64,000 bases of DNA from Nonlabens dokdonensis DSW-6 (GCF_000332115.1 NC_020156.1:310001-374000); one strand, 5' to 3'. Shown: positions 36,285 through 46,800, counted from the stretch's first letter. Made by a program: numbers and translations. Notes: generated by a model not told the origin, from the sequence alone.

Positions 36285-36779
36285 ATGGAAGAGTTTTTAG
36301 ATCAGCTGCCGCAGCTAGCCCAACAAAAAAAGAAAGAAAACACAGCATTCTTTAAAAAGTTACGCAAAAAAAAGCCAAAAGGCCTCGACAACGAAGTACA
36401 ACAAATACATAATGAGGTTTTTGATGAAGTGGACTGCCTGACTTGTGCTAATTGCTGTAAAACAACAGGACCTCTTTTTACCACTAACGACATCAACAGA
36501 ATTGCCAAACACTTTAAAATGAAACCTGGTAATTTTATCGATCAATTTTTAAGAATTGATGAAGATCAAGATTATGTTTTACAGCAAACGCCATGTCATT
36601 TTTTAGGAACAGATAATTATTGTTCTATTTATGAAGTAAGACCTAAAGCTTGCAGGGAATATCCACACACAGATAGAAAAAAGATTTATCAAATAGGAAC
36701 TATTACTGTGAAGAATACCGCTATTTGTCCTGCAGCTTACAAGATAGTAGAGCGTATGAAAGAAAAATTACCGTTATAA
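36285..36779 (+). CDS. YkgJ-family cysteine-cluster protein
   Basis: A 164-residue cytosolic protein. It has the metal-binding cluster C51LTC54ANCC (with Cys57 and Cys58) and a second group C-x8-C and AC-REYPH near residues 105-125, the pattern of the YkgJ/UPF0153 Zn- or Fe-chelating family. The N-terminal 40 residues are basic and helical. Its role is unknown. It lies 29 bp after the DUF2059-like gene, possibly in one transcript. Confidence 0.9.
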   Translation: MEEFLDQLPQLAQQKKKENTAFFKKLRKKKPKGLDNEVQQIHNEVFDEVDCLTCANCCKTTGPLFTTNDINRIAKHFKMKPGNFIDQFLRIDEDQDYVLQQTPCHFLGTDNYCSIYEVRPKACREYPHTDRKKIYQIGTITVKNTAICPAAYKIVERMKEKLPL

Positions 36780-36957
36780 TTAAGGAACAGCAGCTTCAAG
36801 AATAAGCTTATTATCGATACTTAAAAATGGAAAAAACATCTTAGCAAAGTCTTAAAACTATATTTTTCCTACATAAATACTGTTAGATTCCTTTAAAATA
36901 TAGCTAACTTTTGTTAAACTTTATCGTACTTCACAACTCATCTACTATATTTGAGTA

Positions 36958-37437
36958 ATGAAAAAACTGTTAATCTTTCTTACAATAATCATTTTAATCA
37001 CATCTTGTGACAACAGACCTATATCTAAGGTAGAAAAAATGGGGCAAGAAGGATTACGACAAACAGTTCAACCAAGCAAAGAGAAAATTAAAGTTATTAA
37101 TTTCTGGGCAACATGGTGCGCACCTTGCGTAGAAGAACTTCCTCATTTTGAAGATTTAGGTTCTAGATATCAAGATAAAATTGAAGTTATTTTGATTTCT
37201 CTTGACGAAGCACAGAAAATAGATACGGCAGTTCAACCTTTTTTAGAAGAAAATAAAATTAAATCTACCGTACTACTATTAGATGATCCGTACGCAGCCG
37301 AATGGATTCCTGTAGTAGATGAACATTGGGACGGCGCGATTCCAGTGACTCTGATCGTATCAAAAGACAAAAAGCAATTCTACAATAAAGCACTTACCCA
37401 AGAACAGTTGGAAGATGCCATAAACACTTTCTTATGA
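36958..37437 (+). CDS. TlpA-like thioredoxin lipoprotein
   Basis: A 159-residue protein with a lipoprotein signal (LITSC, Cys17) and a thioredoxin fold whose active site is WCAPC (Cys54, Cys57) followed by VEEL. A cis-Pro-containing loop (AIPVTLIV) is present. It would reduce or exchange disulfides at the periplasmic face. Its last four bases (ATGA, 37434-37437) are the start of the next thioredoxin-like gene, so the pair is translationally coupled. Confidence 0.92.
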   Translation: MKKLLIFLTIIILITSCDNRPISKVEKMGQEGLRQTVQPSKEKIKVINFWATWCAPCVEELPHFEDLGSRYQDKIEVILISLDEAQKIDTAVQPFLEENKIKSTVLLLDDPYAAEWIPVVDEHWDGAIPVTLIVSKDKKQFYNKALTQEQLEDAINTFL

Positions 37438-38132
37438 AAACATTGAAAATATTAGTTACCATCCTTGTAGGAGCTCTTACAATAGCATTTTTATCAGGCA
37501 TGTTAAAAAGCTCAGAACGTGATAACTTGTTTGCTGAAAAACCTATTCCTAATCAAGAGCAAGTGGATAGACAAGAAGCGCGTGAATTGAATGCTGTTAA
37601 AGGTTATGAAATAGGTGATACCGCAACTGATTTTTCCTTAAAGAATGTGGATAATTCTATAGTTTCTTTAAAAGACTATGAAGATGCAAAAGGCTTTATT
37701 ATCATCTTTACTTGTAATCATTGTCCATACAGCGTTGCATACGAAGATCGAATTATAGCAATTGATAAAAAATATAAAAATTTAGGTTATCCTGTGATTG
37801 CCATCAATCCTAATAATCCTAAAGAATATCCTACAGACAGTTTTGAGGCTATGAAGGTTAGAGCAAAAGAAAAAGGGTTTACATTTCCATATTTGATGGA
37901 TACAGGCCAGAAAATTTATCCTCAATATGGAGCAACAAAAACGCCTCATGTATTTTTATTGCAAAAAGAAGGTGAAGAGAACGTGGTTAAATATATAGGA
38001 GCTATTGATGACAACTATCAAGATGCAAGTGCGGTTAAAAATAAATTCCTTGAAAATGCCGTTCAATCACTTATTAGCGGAGAGACTATTAAAGTAAAAA
38101 CATCACCAGCAATAGGGTGCAGAATAAAATAA
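37434..38132 (+). CDS. AhpC/TSA-type thioredoxin-fold protein, membrane anchored
   Basis: A 232-residue protein with an N-terminal hydrophobic anchor (about 5-22) and a redoxin domain (about 60-200). The active-site motif is FTCNHCPYS (Cys94, Cys97), the cis-Pro loop is KTPHVFLL, and a further cysteine lies in IGCRIK at the end. The CNHCPY form is common in Bacteroidota thiol-disulfide proteins. It is coupled to the TlpA-like gene by a 4-bp overlap, and together they form an electron-relay module. Confidence 0.9.
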   Translation: MKTLKILVTILVGALTIAFLSGMLKSSERDNLFAEKPIPNQEQVDRQEARELNAVKGYEIGDTATDFSLKNVDNSIVSLKDYEDAKGFIIIFTCNHCPYSVAYEDRIIAIDKKYKNLGYPVIAINPNNPKEYPTDSFEAMKVRAKEKGFTFPYLMDTGQKIYPQYGATKTPHVFLLQKEGEENVVKYIGAIDDNYQDASAVKNKFLENAVQSLISGETIKVKTSPAIGCRIK

Positions 38133-38157
38133 ACCTACTATAATTATTTTCTATTGC

Positions 38158-38185
38158 AGCTCATGATCTACTCATGGGCTTTTTA
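38158..38185 (+). terminator. Probable terminator after the thioredoxin pair
   Basis: AGCTCATGA (38158-38166) pairs with TCATGGGCT (38172-38180) with one wobble, followed by TTTTTA. Confidence 0.65.
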
Positions 38186-38231
38186 TATTTACTGCCATTT
38201 TTAAATTGTATTTTTGTTGAAAATTCATAAA

Positions 38232-39647
38232 ATGATCCTAGAACAATATTATACAAAATGTCTTGCTCAAGGAACCTATTATATTGCCTCAAATGGTGAA
38301 GCTGCAATCATCGATCCCTTAAGAGAAGTACAACCTTATATCGATCGTGCTGCAAAAGACGGCGTGCAGATTAAATATATATTCCTTACTCATTTCCATG
38401 CAGACTTCGTTTCAGGTCATGTAGACCTTGCTGACAAGACTGGAGCAACCATAGTTATAGGTCCTAATGCTGTTACTAGTTACGCTTTCGCGAAAGCGGA
38501 ACACCTACAAACTTTTTCCATAGGAGACATCTCATTACAATTACTGCATACTCCTGGACATACCATGGAATCTTCCTGCTACCTTCTTAGAGATGAAGAT
38601 GGCAAAGAACAAGCAATATTTACCGGCGATACCTTATTTATAGGTGACGTAGGAAGACCTGATCTTGCAGTAAAATCAGATTTGAGTACAGAGGATCTAG
38701 CTGGTCACTTATTTGATTCATTAAGAAATGAAATCATGCCTTTACCAGATCACATTACTGTTTATCCAGCACATGGCGCGGGAAGCGCTTGTGGAAAAAA
38801 CATGAGTAAAGAAACTAGCGATTCTTTAGGCAATCAGAAAAAAACAAACTATGCTTTAAATCCTGATCTTACCAAAGAAGATTTCATTAAAGAAGTAACT
38901 ACTGGAATTGCTCCACCACCAGCCTATTTTCCTAAAAATGTATGGATGAATAAAGGAGTGAATTCGAGCATAGACGAAGTTATTTCTAGAGGAAATACTC
39001 CTTTAAAACTAGAAGCTTTTAAGGCTCTTGCAAACGATCCAGAATTTTTAGTATTAGATGTAAGATCTCCTCAAGAATATACTGCTGGTGCAGTTCCTGG
39101 ATCATTATTTATAGGTCTCGATGGACAGTTTGCTCCATGGGTAGGAAGCTTGATTCAAGATATTGATCAAAAAATCATACTCGTTACTCCACAAGGTCGA
39201 GAAGAAGAAACAGTTACAAGACTAGCACGTGTAGGGTATGATAACGCACAAGGTTACTTAACTGGTGGCTTTGAAACTTGGGCAAATACTGGCTCTGAAG
39301 TTTCTACTATAAAAAATGTGACTGCTCAAGAGTTTATAGACGGGCTAGAAGATGAATCTATTGAAAATCCAATTGACGCTCGTAAACCTGGAGAATATGA
39401 AGCTGGACATTTGTGCAGCGTACCATTACATACACTTGATTCAGTACACGAAGAGGTAAATCAACTAGATGCTGATAAAACCTATCACATTTATTGTGGT
39501 GGTGGCTATCGATCGGTTATTTATGCTAGCATTGCTCAAGCAAATGGCATTAATAACGTTGTTAACGTAGAAGGCGGCTATGCTGCAATTAAAAAAACAG
39601 ATTTAAAGAACCAAAAAATAGTTGCTACCAGCAGCTGTTCCTTATAA
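38232..39647 (+). CDS. Persulfide dioxygenase-type MBL protein fused to two rhodanese domains
   Basis: A 471-residue protein. The N-terminal metallo-beta-lactamase domain (1-240) has the metal motif HFHAD with His54, His56 and Asp58, then His63, HTPGHT and FTGDTLF, as in ETHE1-type persulfide dioxygenases. Rhodanese domain 1 (about 265-355) has lost its catalytic cysteine (Thr319 in TPQGRE), whereas domain 2 (about 370-465) keeps it (Cys422 in YCGGGYRS). The start is taken at ATG 38232, since the upstream extension uses TTG. It would oxidise glutathione or low-molecular-weight persulfides to sulfite and handle the sulfane sulfur. A palindrome copy encodes YAFAKAEH. Confidence 0.92.
   Translation: MILEQYYTKCLAQGTYYIASNGEAAIIDPLREVQPYIDRAAKDGVQIKYIFLTHFHADFVSGHVDLADKTGATIVIGPNAVTSYAFAKAEHLQTFSIGDISLQLLHTPGHTMESSCYLLRDEDGKEQAIFTGDTLFIGDVGRPDLAVKSDLSTEDLAGHLFDSLRNEIMPLPDHITVYPAHGAGSACGKNMSKETSDSLGNQKKTNYALNPDLTKEDFIKEVTTGIAPPPAYFPKNVWMNKGVNSSIDEVISRGNTPLKLEAFKALANDPEFLVLDVRSPQEYTAGAVPGSLFIGLDGQFAPWVGSLIQDIDQKIILVTPQGREEETVTRLARVGYDNAQGYLTGGFETWANTGSEVSTIKNVTAQEFIDGLEDESIENPIDARKPGEYEAGHLCSVPLHTLDSVHEEVNQLDADKTYHIYCGGGYRSVIYASIAQANGINNVVNVEGGYAAIKKTDLKNQKIVATSSCSL
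38483..38498. repeat. Dispersed palindrome copy 12 (in MBL-rhodanese gene)
   Basis: Perfect CGCTTTCGCGAAAGCG read in the third frame, AFAKA, at about residues 85-90 of the MBL domain. Confidence 0.95.
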
Positions 39648-39655
39648 TTTATATT

Positions 39656-39976
39656 ATGACAGATCTTAGTAACCAAGAGTGGAAAGAAAAAACTGCTGCT
39701 GATTCAAATTATATTATAATTGATGTGCGAACTGATGAAGAAGTAAGCGAAGGTATTATCCCAGGTGCACTGCATTATGATATTTTCAAGCCTCAAGAGT
39801 TTATGAACGCTATGAATGATATGGATGCAGAAAAGAATTACTACGTGTACTGTCGTGCAGGAAGTCGTAGCTCTCAAGCATGTCAAGTGATGGAATCCTT
39901 AGGCTTGAAAAACACCTACAATCTTTCAGGAGGTTTTAGCAATTGGGATGGTGACACTTCAAATCTGGACAAGTGA
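39656..39976 (+). CDS. Single-domain rhodanese
   Basis: A 106-residue cytosolic rhodanese. The active-site loop is YCRAGSRSS with Cys66, the N-terminal strand IIDVRTDEEV and the C-terminal GGFSNW are standard. It transfers sulfane sulfur to nucleophiles. It starts 8 bp after the MBL-rhodanese gene and its last bases overlap the GTG of the next gene by four bases (GTGA), so all are one operon. Confidence 0.94.
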   Translation: MTDLSNQEWKEKTAADSNYIIIDVRTDEEVSEGIIPGALHYDIFKPQEFMNAMNDMDAEKNYYVYCRAGSRSSQACQVMESLGLKNTYNLSGGFSNWDGDTSNLDK

Positions 39977-40374
39977 AACAGGCAACCAATTTCTTTTTAG
40001 GGTTATTATTTATGACTTTGCTTAACAGTTGCTTTACTGATAATGCAGGTGTCATAAATGTAGTGTCAGTAGAAGAAGCGGCAGAACTCATGGACCTCAA
40101 CGAGGTTAAGGTGATTGATGTACGTAGTGAGATTCAATACAGCAGTAAGCACATTAACAAGGCGATCAACATAGAGGTAGAAAATGATGACCTCAATGCG
40201 ATCCTTGATGAAATGGATAAAAATGAACCATTACTCGTTTATTGTAACAAAGGTGGTCAAAGTGAACGTTGCGCCAAAGTACTGCAAGAAAAAGGGTTCA
40301 AGCTTATTTATGACTTAGACGGTGGTATTGCAAAGTGGGAAGAAAGTGGTAGAGAAGTAATTGTTAAAAATTAA
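39973..40374 (+). CDS. Rhodanese-domain lipoprotein
   Basis: A 133-residue protein starting with GTG at 39973, overlapping the previous stop. The signal ends LLNSC (Cys20), so the rhodanese domain (about 30-130) is on the outer side of a membrane. The loop is YCNKGGQSE with Cys91 retained, followed by DLDGGIAKW. It complements the cytosolic rhodanese encoded just before it. KdsA begins 12 bp downstream. Confidence 0.93.
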   Translation: MKQATNFFLGLLFMTLLNSCFTDNAGVINVVSVEEAAELMDLNEVKVIDVRSEIQYSSKHINKAINIEVENDDLNAILDEMDKNEPLLVYCNKGGQSERCAKVLQEKGFKLIYDLDGGIAKWEESGREVIVKN

Positions 40375-40386
40375 AAACAGCATTTT

Positions 40387-41205
40387 ATGCAGCTTGATCA
40401 AATAGCAAAATTAAAAAATACAGATTCAGATAATTTCTTTTTACTTGCTGGTCCTTGCGCCATAGAAGGAGAAGACATGGCGATGAGAATTGCAGAGCAA
40501 GTAGTGAGAATTACATCAGATTTGAGAATCCCATATGTATTTAAAGGAAGTTTCAAAAAAGCAAATCGCAGTCGCATTGATAGTTTTACTGGTATAGGCG
40601 ATCTGGAAGCACTTAAAATATTACGCAAAGTATCTGAAACTTTTGATATTCCTACGGTAACTGATATTCATGAAGTAAGTGACGCTGCAATGGCTGCTGA
40701 ATATGTGGATGTTTTACAGATTCCAGCCTTTCTTGTTAGACAAACAGACCTTGTAGTTGCTGCAGCTGAAACTGGCAAAGTTGTCAATCTCAAAAAAGGA
40801 CAGTTCATGTCCCCTGAAGCGATGCAACATGCCGTACAAAAGGTAAAAGATTCTGGAAGCGACAAAGCATGGATCACCGATCGTGGTACGATGTTCGGAT
40901 ATCAAGATATGATTGTAGACTTTAGAGGAATTCCTACTATGAGACAGTTTGCCCCTACTGTTTTAGATGTTACACATAGTCTACAACAACCTAATCAATC
41001 TAGCGGCGTTACTGGTGGAAGACCAGAAATGATTGAAACCATTGCAAGAGCGGGAATAGTAAATCAAGTAGACGGTTTATTTATTGAAACGCACTTTGAT
41101 CCTGCAAATGCAAAAAGTGATGGTGCAAATATGTTAGACTTACAGCACCTAGAAGGTTTACTAACTAGATTAGTGGCTATTAGAAAAACGGTTCAATCGT
41201 TTTAA
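40387..41205 (+). CDS. kdsA: KdsA, 3-deoxy-8-phosphooctulonate synthase
   Basis: A 272-residue enzyme condensing phosphoenolpyruvate and arabinose-5-phosphate to Kdo-8-phosphate for lipopolysaccharide. Motifs FLLAGPCAIEGED with Cys24, YVFKGSFKKANRSR, VTDIHE and the C-terminal DPANAKSDG are present. A cysteine at position 24, rather than the Asn of E. coli KdsA, marks the metal-dependent class. It directly follows the rhodanese genes and is followed by a strong terminator, so it appears to end that operon, a linkage without obvious biochemical logic. Confidence 0.96.
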   Translation: MQLDQIAKLKNTDSDNFFLLAGPCAIEGEDMAMRIAEQVVRITSDLRIPYVFKGSFKKANRSRIDSFTGIGDLEALKILRKVSETFDIPTVTDIHEVSDAAMAAEYVDVLQIPAFLVRQTDLVVAAAETGKVVNLKKGQFMSPEAMQHAVQKVKDSGSDKAWITDRGTMFGYQDMIVDFRGIPTMRQFAPTVLDVTHSLQQPNQSSGVTGGRPEMIETIARAGIVNQVDGLFIETHFDPANAKSDGANMLDLQHLEGLLTRLVAIRKTVQSF

Positions 41206-41300
41206 ACCTTAATAGTCCATAATAAGAGTATTTTGAAAGATAAAATAGATATTTAAAATTGCTAGAAACTATTTTGGGTTTCAAAATAATACGTCTTAAG

Positions 41301-41340
41301 ATAGGTTTCAGGTATTAAAACTTGAAACCTATTTATTTTT
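41301..41340 (+). terminator. Terminator after kdsA
   Basis: ATAGGTTTCA (41301-41310) and TGAAACCTAT (41323-41332) form a perfect 10-bp stem with a 12-nt loop, followed by TTATTTTT. Confidence 0.8.
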
Positions 41341-41391
41341 AATACATTTAAACCTTTTATATTTAAGATAGTCTTAACAAAAAGGATCCTT

Positions 41392-42570
41392 ATGAATTAC
41401 AGAGTTTATCTTCTAGCTTTAATAATAGGTGCTATCATTTCTTGCGATACCTCTGAGGAGTCAGGAGATTACATCCCTACAGACCAAGCGATTCTAGAAA
41501 GTGCTTTTGGAACAAATATAGATCTTACCCAAAGTATCGATTATCGCAATACAAGCGTTCCCACATATATAAGATTCTCAAATACCGGAAATGCGATAGA
41601 AAATGAAAAAGCCGTTTTAGGGCGTATTTTATTTTATGATAAACAATTATCTGTAGATAATTCTATATCATGTGCTAGCTGCCATAAACAAGAAAACGCT
41701 TTTAGCGATACGGCAGTTGCCAGTTTAGGTGTTAACGGACTGACGGGAAGACACAGTATGAGGTTGATAAATACTGGTTATAGAACTGGCACTAATTTTT
41801 TCTGGAATGAAAGAGTAAACTCTTTAAGTGCTCAGGTTACTCAACCTATAAGAGATCATATAGAAATGGGATTTAGTGGTACAAATGGAGCACCTAGCTT
41901 TAATGATTTACTATTGAAACTATCAGCAATCGATTATTATCAAGTAATGTTTAATTACGTTTATGAAGATCAAGCTATAACCGAAGAACGACTGCAAGAG
42001 TGCTTATCTCAATTTGTGTTGAGCATACAATCATTTGACTCCAAGTATGATGAAGGACTTTCAATGACTGGAAATCCTGGACCACCATTTCCTAACTACA
42101 ATATGTCGGAGAATAGAGGTAAATTTTTATTCACCACAGGTCCCCAAAATGGAGGCGCCGGTTGCGTGAGCTGTCATGCTCCACCAGAATTTGCAATTAA
42201 AGATGATATTCACAATAATGGAGTTATAGCAACTATTGCAGATCCTAATGTTTTTGATCACAACAACACCAGATCGCCTTCACTTAGAGACTTAGAAAAT
42301 CCCGATGGCAATCTTAATGGACCTCTTATGCATAACGGCTCGTTTTCATCATTACTGGCTATGATCGATCATTACGATAATATTGATATTACAAATCAGC
42401 AGTTGCTTGATCCACTTTTATTTGATGGAAGAGGTTCAAACGGTCTAGTGGGACAAAATTTAAACCTGTCAGATAATGATAAACAAGCCCTGGCAAATTT
42501 CTTGAGAACACTAACAGGAAACGATGTTTATACTAATGTCAAATGGAGTAATCCATTTGTAAATCAATAA
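41392..42570 (+). CDS. Di-haem cytochrome c peroxidase lipoprotein
   Basis: A 392-residue MauG/CcpA-family protein. The signal ends IISC (Cys18), a lipid anchor. Two covalent haem motifs are present, CASCH (94-98) and CVSCH (258-262). Conserved flanking text such as FWNERVNSL and EMGFSG matches the bacterial peroxidase family. It would reduce hydrogen peroxide with electrons from small cytochromes at the periplasmic side. It is convergent with the GH25 gene with no gap. Confidence 0.93.
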   Translation: MNYRVYLLALIIGAIISCDTSEESGDYIPTDQAILESAFGTNIDLTQSIDYRNTSVPTYIRFSNTGNAIENEKAVLGRILFYDKQLSVDNSISCASCHKQENAFSDTAVASLGVNGLTGRHSMRLINTGYRTGTNFFWNERVNSLSAQVTQPIRDHIEMGFSGTNGAPSFNDLLLKLSAIDYYQVMFNYVYEDQAITEERLQECLSQFVLSIQSFDSKYDEGLSMTGNPGPPFPNYNMSENRGKFLFTTGPQNGGAGCVSCHAPPEFAIKDDIHNNGVIATIADPNVFDHNNTRSPSLRDLENPDGNLNGPLMHNGSFSSLLAMIDHYDNIDITNQQLLDPLLFDGRGSNGLVGQNLNLSDNDKQALANFLRTLTGNDVYTNVKWSNPFVNQ

Positions 42571-43326
42571 TTAAGGAACAAACAGCTTGTTAAAATTAGC
42601 CTGAGAATCTTTATATACATTTCCATCGACTAGAGTCTGAATACCGTTAACTGGCATACGATCTGTAAATTGCCAAAAGCTCCAAGAGATCCTTGGAGAT
42701 TTTACCTTATTATAATTTGCAATCCAGATTCGAGGATAATTTTTAAAGTATATATCTGGCATTAAAACATCTCTGTAAAAAGCTTCTCCACTATAAATAA
42801 TGGGTTTTACATTATAATGTGCTTCTATAATTCGTATCCAGTTTTTAAGACCTTTTCTTAGCGACTTTTTGTTTTGTACATCTGAAATGTCTTCGATGTC
42901 AAGGACTGGCGGTAAATCACCTTTTTTAAGATCTACTTGTTTTATAAAAACTGCAGCTTGCTTTGCACTATTCACATTACTCCAGTAATAATGATATGCG
43001 CCTAGTTTAAAGTTCTGGTTTCTAGCTTTTTTCCAGTTTTCTTGATATTTGGTATCATTCTCAATTCCTACAGATGCTCGCATGAAGATAAAATCAATGG
43101 TTTTGGCAGGATTAGGATGAGATAAATCCTTCCACTCTATTTCTCCTTGGTGTTGAGAAATATCAATTCCTTGAACCTCAAATTTGGAAATACGATCATG
43201 AAGGTAAGAATTAGAAGGCTGTTTTCTCGATCTTTTAAACGAGTAACGTTCTACTAGAACTACAGCACAAATCATGACCAATGCCGATATGAATAGGCTA
43301 ACGATTATCCATCTTTGCCTATTCAT
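42571..43326 (-). CDS. GH25 family lysozyme, membrane anchored
   Basis: A 251-residue protein with an N-terminal membrane helix (about 6-25) and a GH25 muramidase domain. The catalytic set is Asp55 (GIDISQHQG) with Asp143 and Glu145 in PPVLDIED, and the Trp- and Tyr-rich strands (YHYYWSN, SFWQFTD) are typical. It cleaves the beta-1,4 bond between MurNAc and GlcNAc in peptidoglycan. Its start overlaps the stop of the DUF1801 gene by four bases (ATGA). Confidence 0.92.
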   Translation of the reverse strand: MNRQRWIIVSLFISALVMICAVVLVERYSFKRSRKQPSNSYLHDRISKFEVQGIDISQHQGEIEWKDLSHPNPAKTIDFIFMRASVGIENDTKYQENWKKARNQNFKLGAYHYYWSNVNSAKQAAVFIKQVDLKKGDLPPVLDIEDISDVQNKKSLRKGLKNWIRIIEAHYNVKPIIYSGEAFYRDVLMPDIYFKNYPRIWIANYNKVKSPRISWSFWQFTDRMPVNGIQTLVDGNVYKDSQANFNKLFVP

Positions 43327-43688
43327 TTTTTCATCTTAGATTTACGTAAGAGCATTAATTCTTCCAGTGTTTCTATTAAAATCTCGTCATCTATATCATC
43401 TACAGTTTTAAAACGCAACGACCGGAGCATTTTTCTACCTTCACCTGCGACAAGAGCCTGATGTTTATTACTCAACTCAATAGCATGTGTCATTCCTAAG
43501 TCTACAAAAGTCTTGCGGTAATTTAAAAAGCAAAACATCGTTTTATCTCCTATATAATAAAAAGGCAACGACCATTTGTACTTCAACTGTAACTCTGGAA
43601 AATGCGCTTCTATAACTACTTGTAAATGAAGCATTATAGATCGATAGGGCTCAGGCGCATTATCAATATATTCTAGAGCTGGATTCAT
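43323..43688 (-). CDS. DUF1801-domain protein
   Basis: A 121-residue cytosolic protein matching the DUF1801/YdhG-like fold: YIDNAPEPYRSIMLHLQ, LQLKYKWSLPFYY, MFCFLNYRKTFVDLGM. No enzymatic role is known for the family. Its stop overlaps the start of the lysozyme gene, so the two share a transcript, although no functional link is evident. Confidence 0.85.
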   Translation of the reverse strand: MNPALEYIDNAPEPYRSIMLHLQVVIEAHFPELQLKYKWSLPFYYIGDKTMFCFLNYRKTFVDLGMTHAIELSNKHQALVAGEGRKMLRSLRFKTVDDIDDEILIETLEELMLLRKSKMKK

Positions 43689-43819
43689 GAAGTAAAGCTA
43701 TGTATTTTTTCCGCTTTCTATTTGCTAAAATAGAAGTTTATGCTGAATTTAATTCAGTACCTAAGCGTAACAAAAATAATTATGAAACGTCCTATCTTGT
43801 AACCTCAAAACCTCAAACT

Positions 43820-46800
43820 ATGAAACACTTACTTATTATAACTGTTTTCCTATCTGGAATGATAGCCAGCAGTCAAGGAACTCAACTTTTGAGACAGCCT
43901 ACTATTCACAAGGATCAAGTGGTTTTCTCTTATGCTAACGATTTATGGCAAGCCAGCACTAATGGTGGAAATGCCAAAAGACTTACGAGCAACATAGGTG
44001 GTGAAATGTCACCTCAATTCTCACCAGATGGAAAAATGATTGCTTTTACTGCAGAATACGATGGAAACTTTGACGTTTATGTTATTCCTGCTAGCGGTGG
44101 TGAACCAGAGCGTATGACTTTTCATCCTAGTGGAGACTTTGTCCAAGGATGGACTCCAGATAACAAGATTATTTTTAGATCTAATCGAGCCTCAAAACCT
44201 ACTCAATCTAATCATTTATATACCATAGGTGTAAATGAACATTTTCCTAATCAAATAGAAATAGGTAGAGCTGCCTTTGGAAATATATCTCAAGATGGAA
44301 AGCACATAGCCTATACTCCTATTACGTCCTGGGATGCAGAGTGGCGCAACTACCGCGGTGGACAAGCCTTACCTATCTGGATTGTAAATTTAAAAACCAA
44401 AGAATTGCAAACGACTCCGCAATTAGATCAAGAGCGTCATCTCTCACCAGTATGGCATAATGATATGGTTTATTACATCTCAGAGCGAGATTACACCAGT
44501 AATATCTGGTCTTACAATCCTAAGACTAAAACCGAAAAACAAATAACATTTCATAAAATCTTTGATGTCAAAAATATTGACACAGACCATAATAATATCG
44601 TTTATGAACAAGGTGGTTATTTACATCTATTAAATCCTTCTACTGGTGCTACTAATAAAATCATCATCAACGTTCAAGCCGATTATAATTTTGCAAGAGA
44701 ACGCTGGAACGAGGTGAGCGCTTGGAATCTTACTAATCCCAACGTGTCACCTAACGGTAAACGTGTCTTATTTGAGCATAGAGGAGAAATTTTTACTGTT
44801 CCTAAAGATAACGGCACCTGGCGCAATATTTCTAACTCCACTGCCGCTGCAGAGCGCAGTCCTATCTGGTCTCCTAAAGGTGATCAAATAGCATGGTTTT
44901 CTGATGAGAGCGGTGAATATCAAGTAATCATTACAGATCAATACGGAGAAAACAAAAAGAGCATCGCTATAGATAATCCTACATTTTTCTTCACTCCAGA
45001 CTGGTCACCAGACGGGAAATACTTAAGTTTTACTGATACCGATTTTAATGCGTATGTGTTAGATATCGCTACAGGAAAAGCTCAAATCATAGCAACTGAT
45101 AATTTTGCACATCCTAATAGAACTTTAAATCCGGTATGGTCACCAGACAGTAAATGGGTGGCCTACAGTAAACAGTTGAAAAGTCATTTCAAAGCCATAT
45201 TTGTTTATAACGTAGAAACTAAAAAGACCATCCAAATCACCGATCCTATTGCAGACTCTATTAGTCCTGTATGGGATGAATCTGGTGATTATATTTATAC
45301 ACTTTCTAGTACCGATTATGGGCTCACCTCAGGATGGTTAGATATGAGTTCTATGGACAAAACAGTGAATAGATCGCTCTATGCTGTTGTTCTAGCCAGT
45401 GATGGAAAAGCTCCTCATTTACCAGAGACTGATGAAGAGGCTATTAAAAAAGAAGATGCCGATAAAAAGGAAGAAAAGAAAGATGATAAAAAAGACGCTG
45501 AAGATGCAGCCGTTACCATTGATGAAGAAGGAATTTTTGAAAGAATCATCCCGATGCAGTTGCCTACTAGAAATTATCCTGCACTTGCAAAAGGACCATC
45601 TGGAACTGTTTTTATCGCAGAAGCTATACCTAATGAGAACGGTTTAAAGGTTCATAAGTACAATGTAAAAGAACAAGAAGCTAAGGAATTTGCAAGTGGA
45701 GTCAACTCTATGGTTTCTTCTTACGATGGGAATCATTTACTATTATTTAAATCAGGAAGCTGGAGTTTGAACGATGCCAAAAAACCAACTGCAGGAAAAG
45801 AAACTCTAGATACTTCAATGAAAGTAAAGGTGAATCCGCAAGAGGAGTATGCTCAAATCTTCAAGGAAGGATGGCGCTACATGAGAGACTTTTTATATGT
45901 AGATAATACTCATGGCGCTCCTTGGGATCAAGTTTATGAATGGTATGCACCGTGGATAAAGCACGTACGTCATCGTGTAGACCTCAATTATGTAGTCGAT
46001 ATCATGAGCGGAGAAATCGCAATAGGTCACTCCTACGTTTCTGGTGGTGATTTTCCAGATACTAATCGTGTTCCTGTAGGATTGCTAGGTGCCGATTTAT
46101 CTATTAACAAAGGAATGTATCAAATCGATAAAATATATACGGGAGAAACCTGGAATCCAGTGATTACTGGCCCGCTTTCCTTACCTGGAATAAATGTAAA
46201 AGAAGGAGATTATATTCACAGTATTAATGGTGCCGCTTTAAGCGAAAACGTAAATCCATACCAGCTTTTAGAGCAAACTGCAAATCGTACTATTAGACTT
46301 ACTGTAAGTAGCACAGGCAAAGAAAAAGATGCTCATACGGTTATTATAAAACCAGTACGAAGTGAGCGCCGCTTGAGAAATGTAGAATGGATTGAAGATA
46401 ACAGGCGTCGCGTGGATCAACTCTCTGGTGGCAAACTTGCCTATGTTTATGTCCCAAATACTGGTGGTGGTGGATTTGAATCATTCAATAGGTATTACTT
46501 TTCACAACAAGATAAAAAAGGTGTCATTATCGATGAGCGCAACAATGGAGGTGGCTCTGCTGCAGATTATATGATCGACATCATGAACAGAGAGCCTATG
46601 GGATACTTTAACAGCAAGGCAAATGATAATAGGCCATGGACTACTCCTATGGCAGGGATTTTTGGACCTAAAGTAATGATCATCAATGAGCGTGCAGGAT
46701 CTGGTGGAGATTTACTACCCTACATGTTTAAGCAACAAGATATAGGTCCTATAGTAGGAACTAGAACTTGGGGTGGACTTGTAGGAACATGGGACACGCC

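Noticed and set aside
43710..43727. CCGCTTTCTATTTGC as a further palindrome copy
   Set aside because: Only the left half matches. The centre CGCG is lost, so it was not counted.
43700..43819. Upstream extension of the Tricorn-like gene
   Set aside because: It would place 40 non-signal residues before an obvious signal peptide and runs close to the divergent DUF1801 start.
45399..45647. Plus-strand open frame inside the Tricorn-like gene
   Set aside because: It is an out-of-frame shadow of the Lys/Glu-rich linker in a protein with clear domains on both sides.
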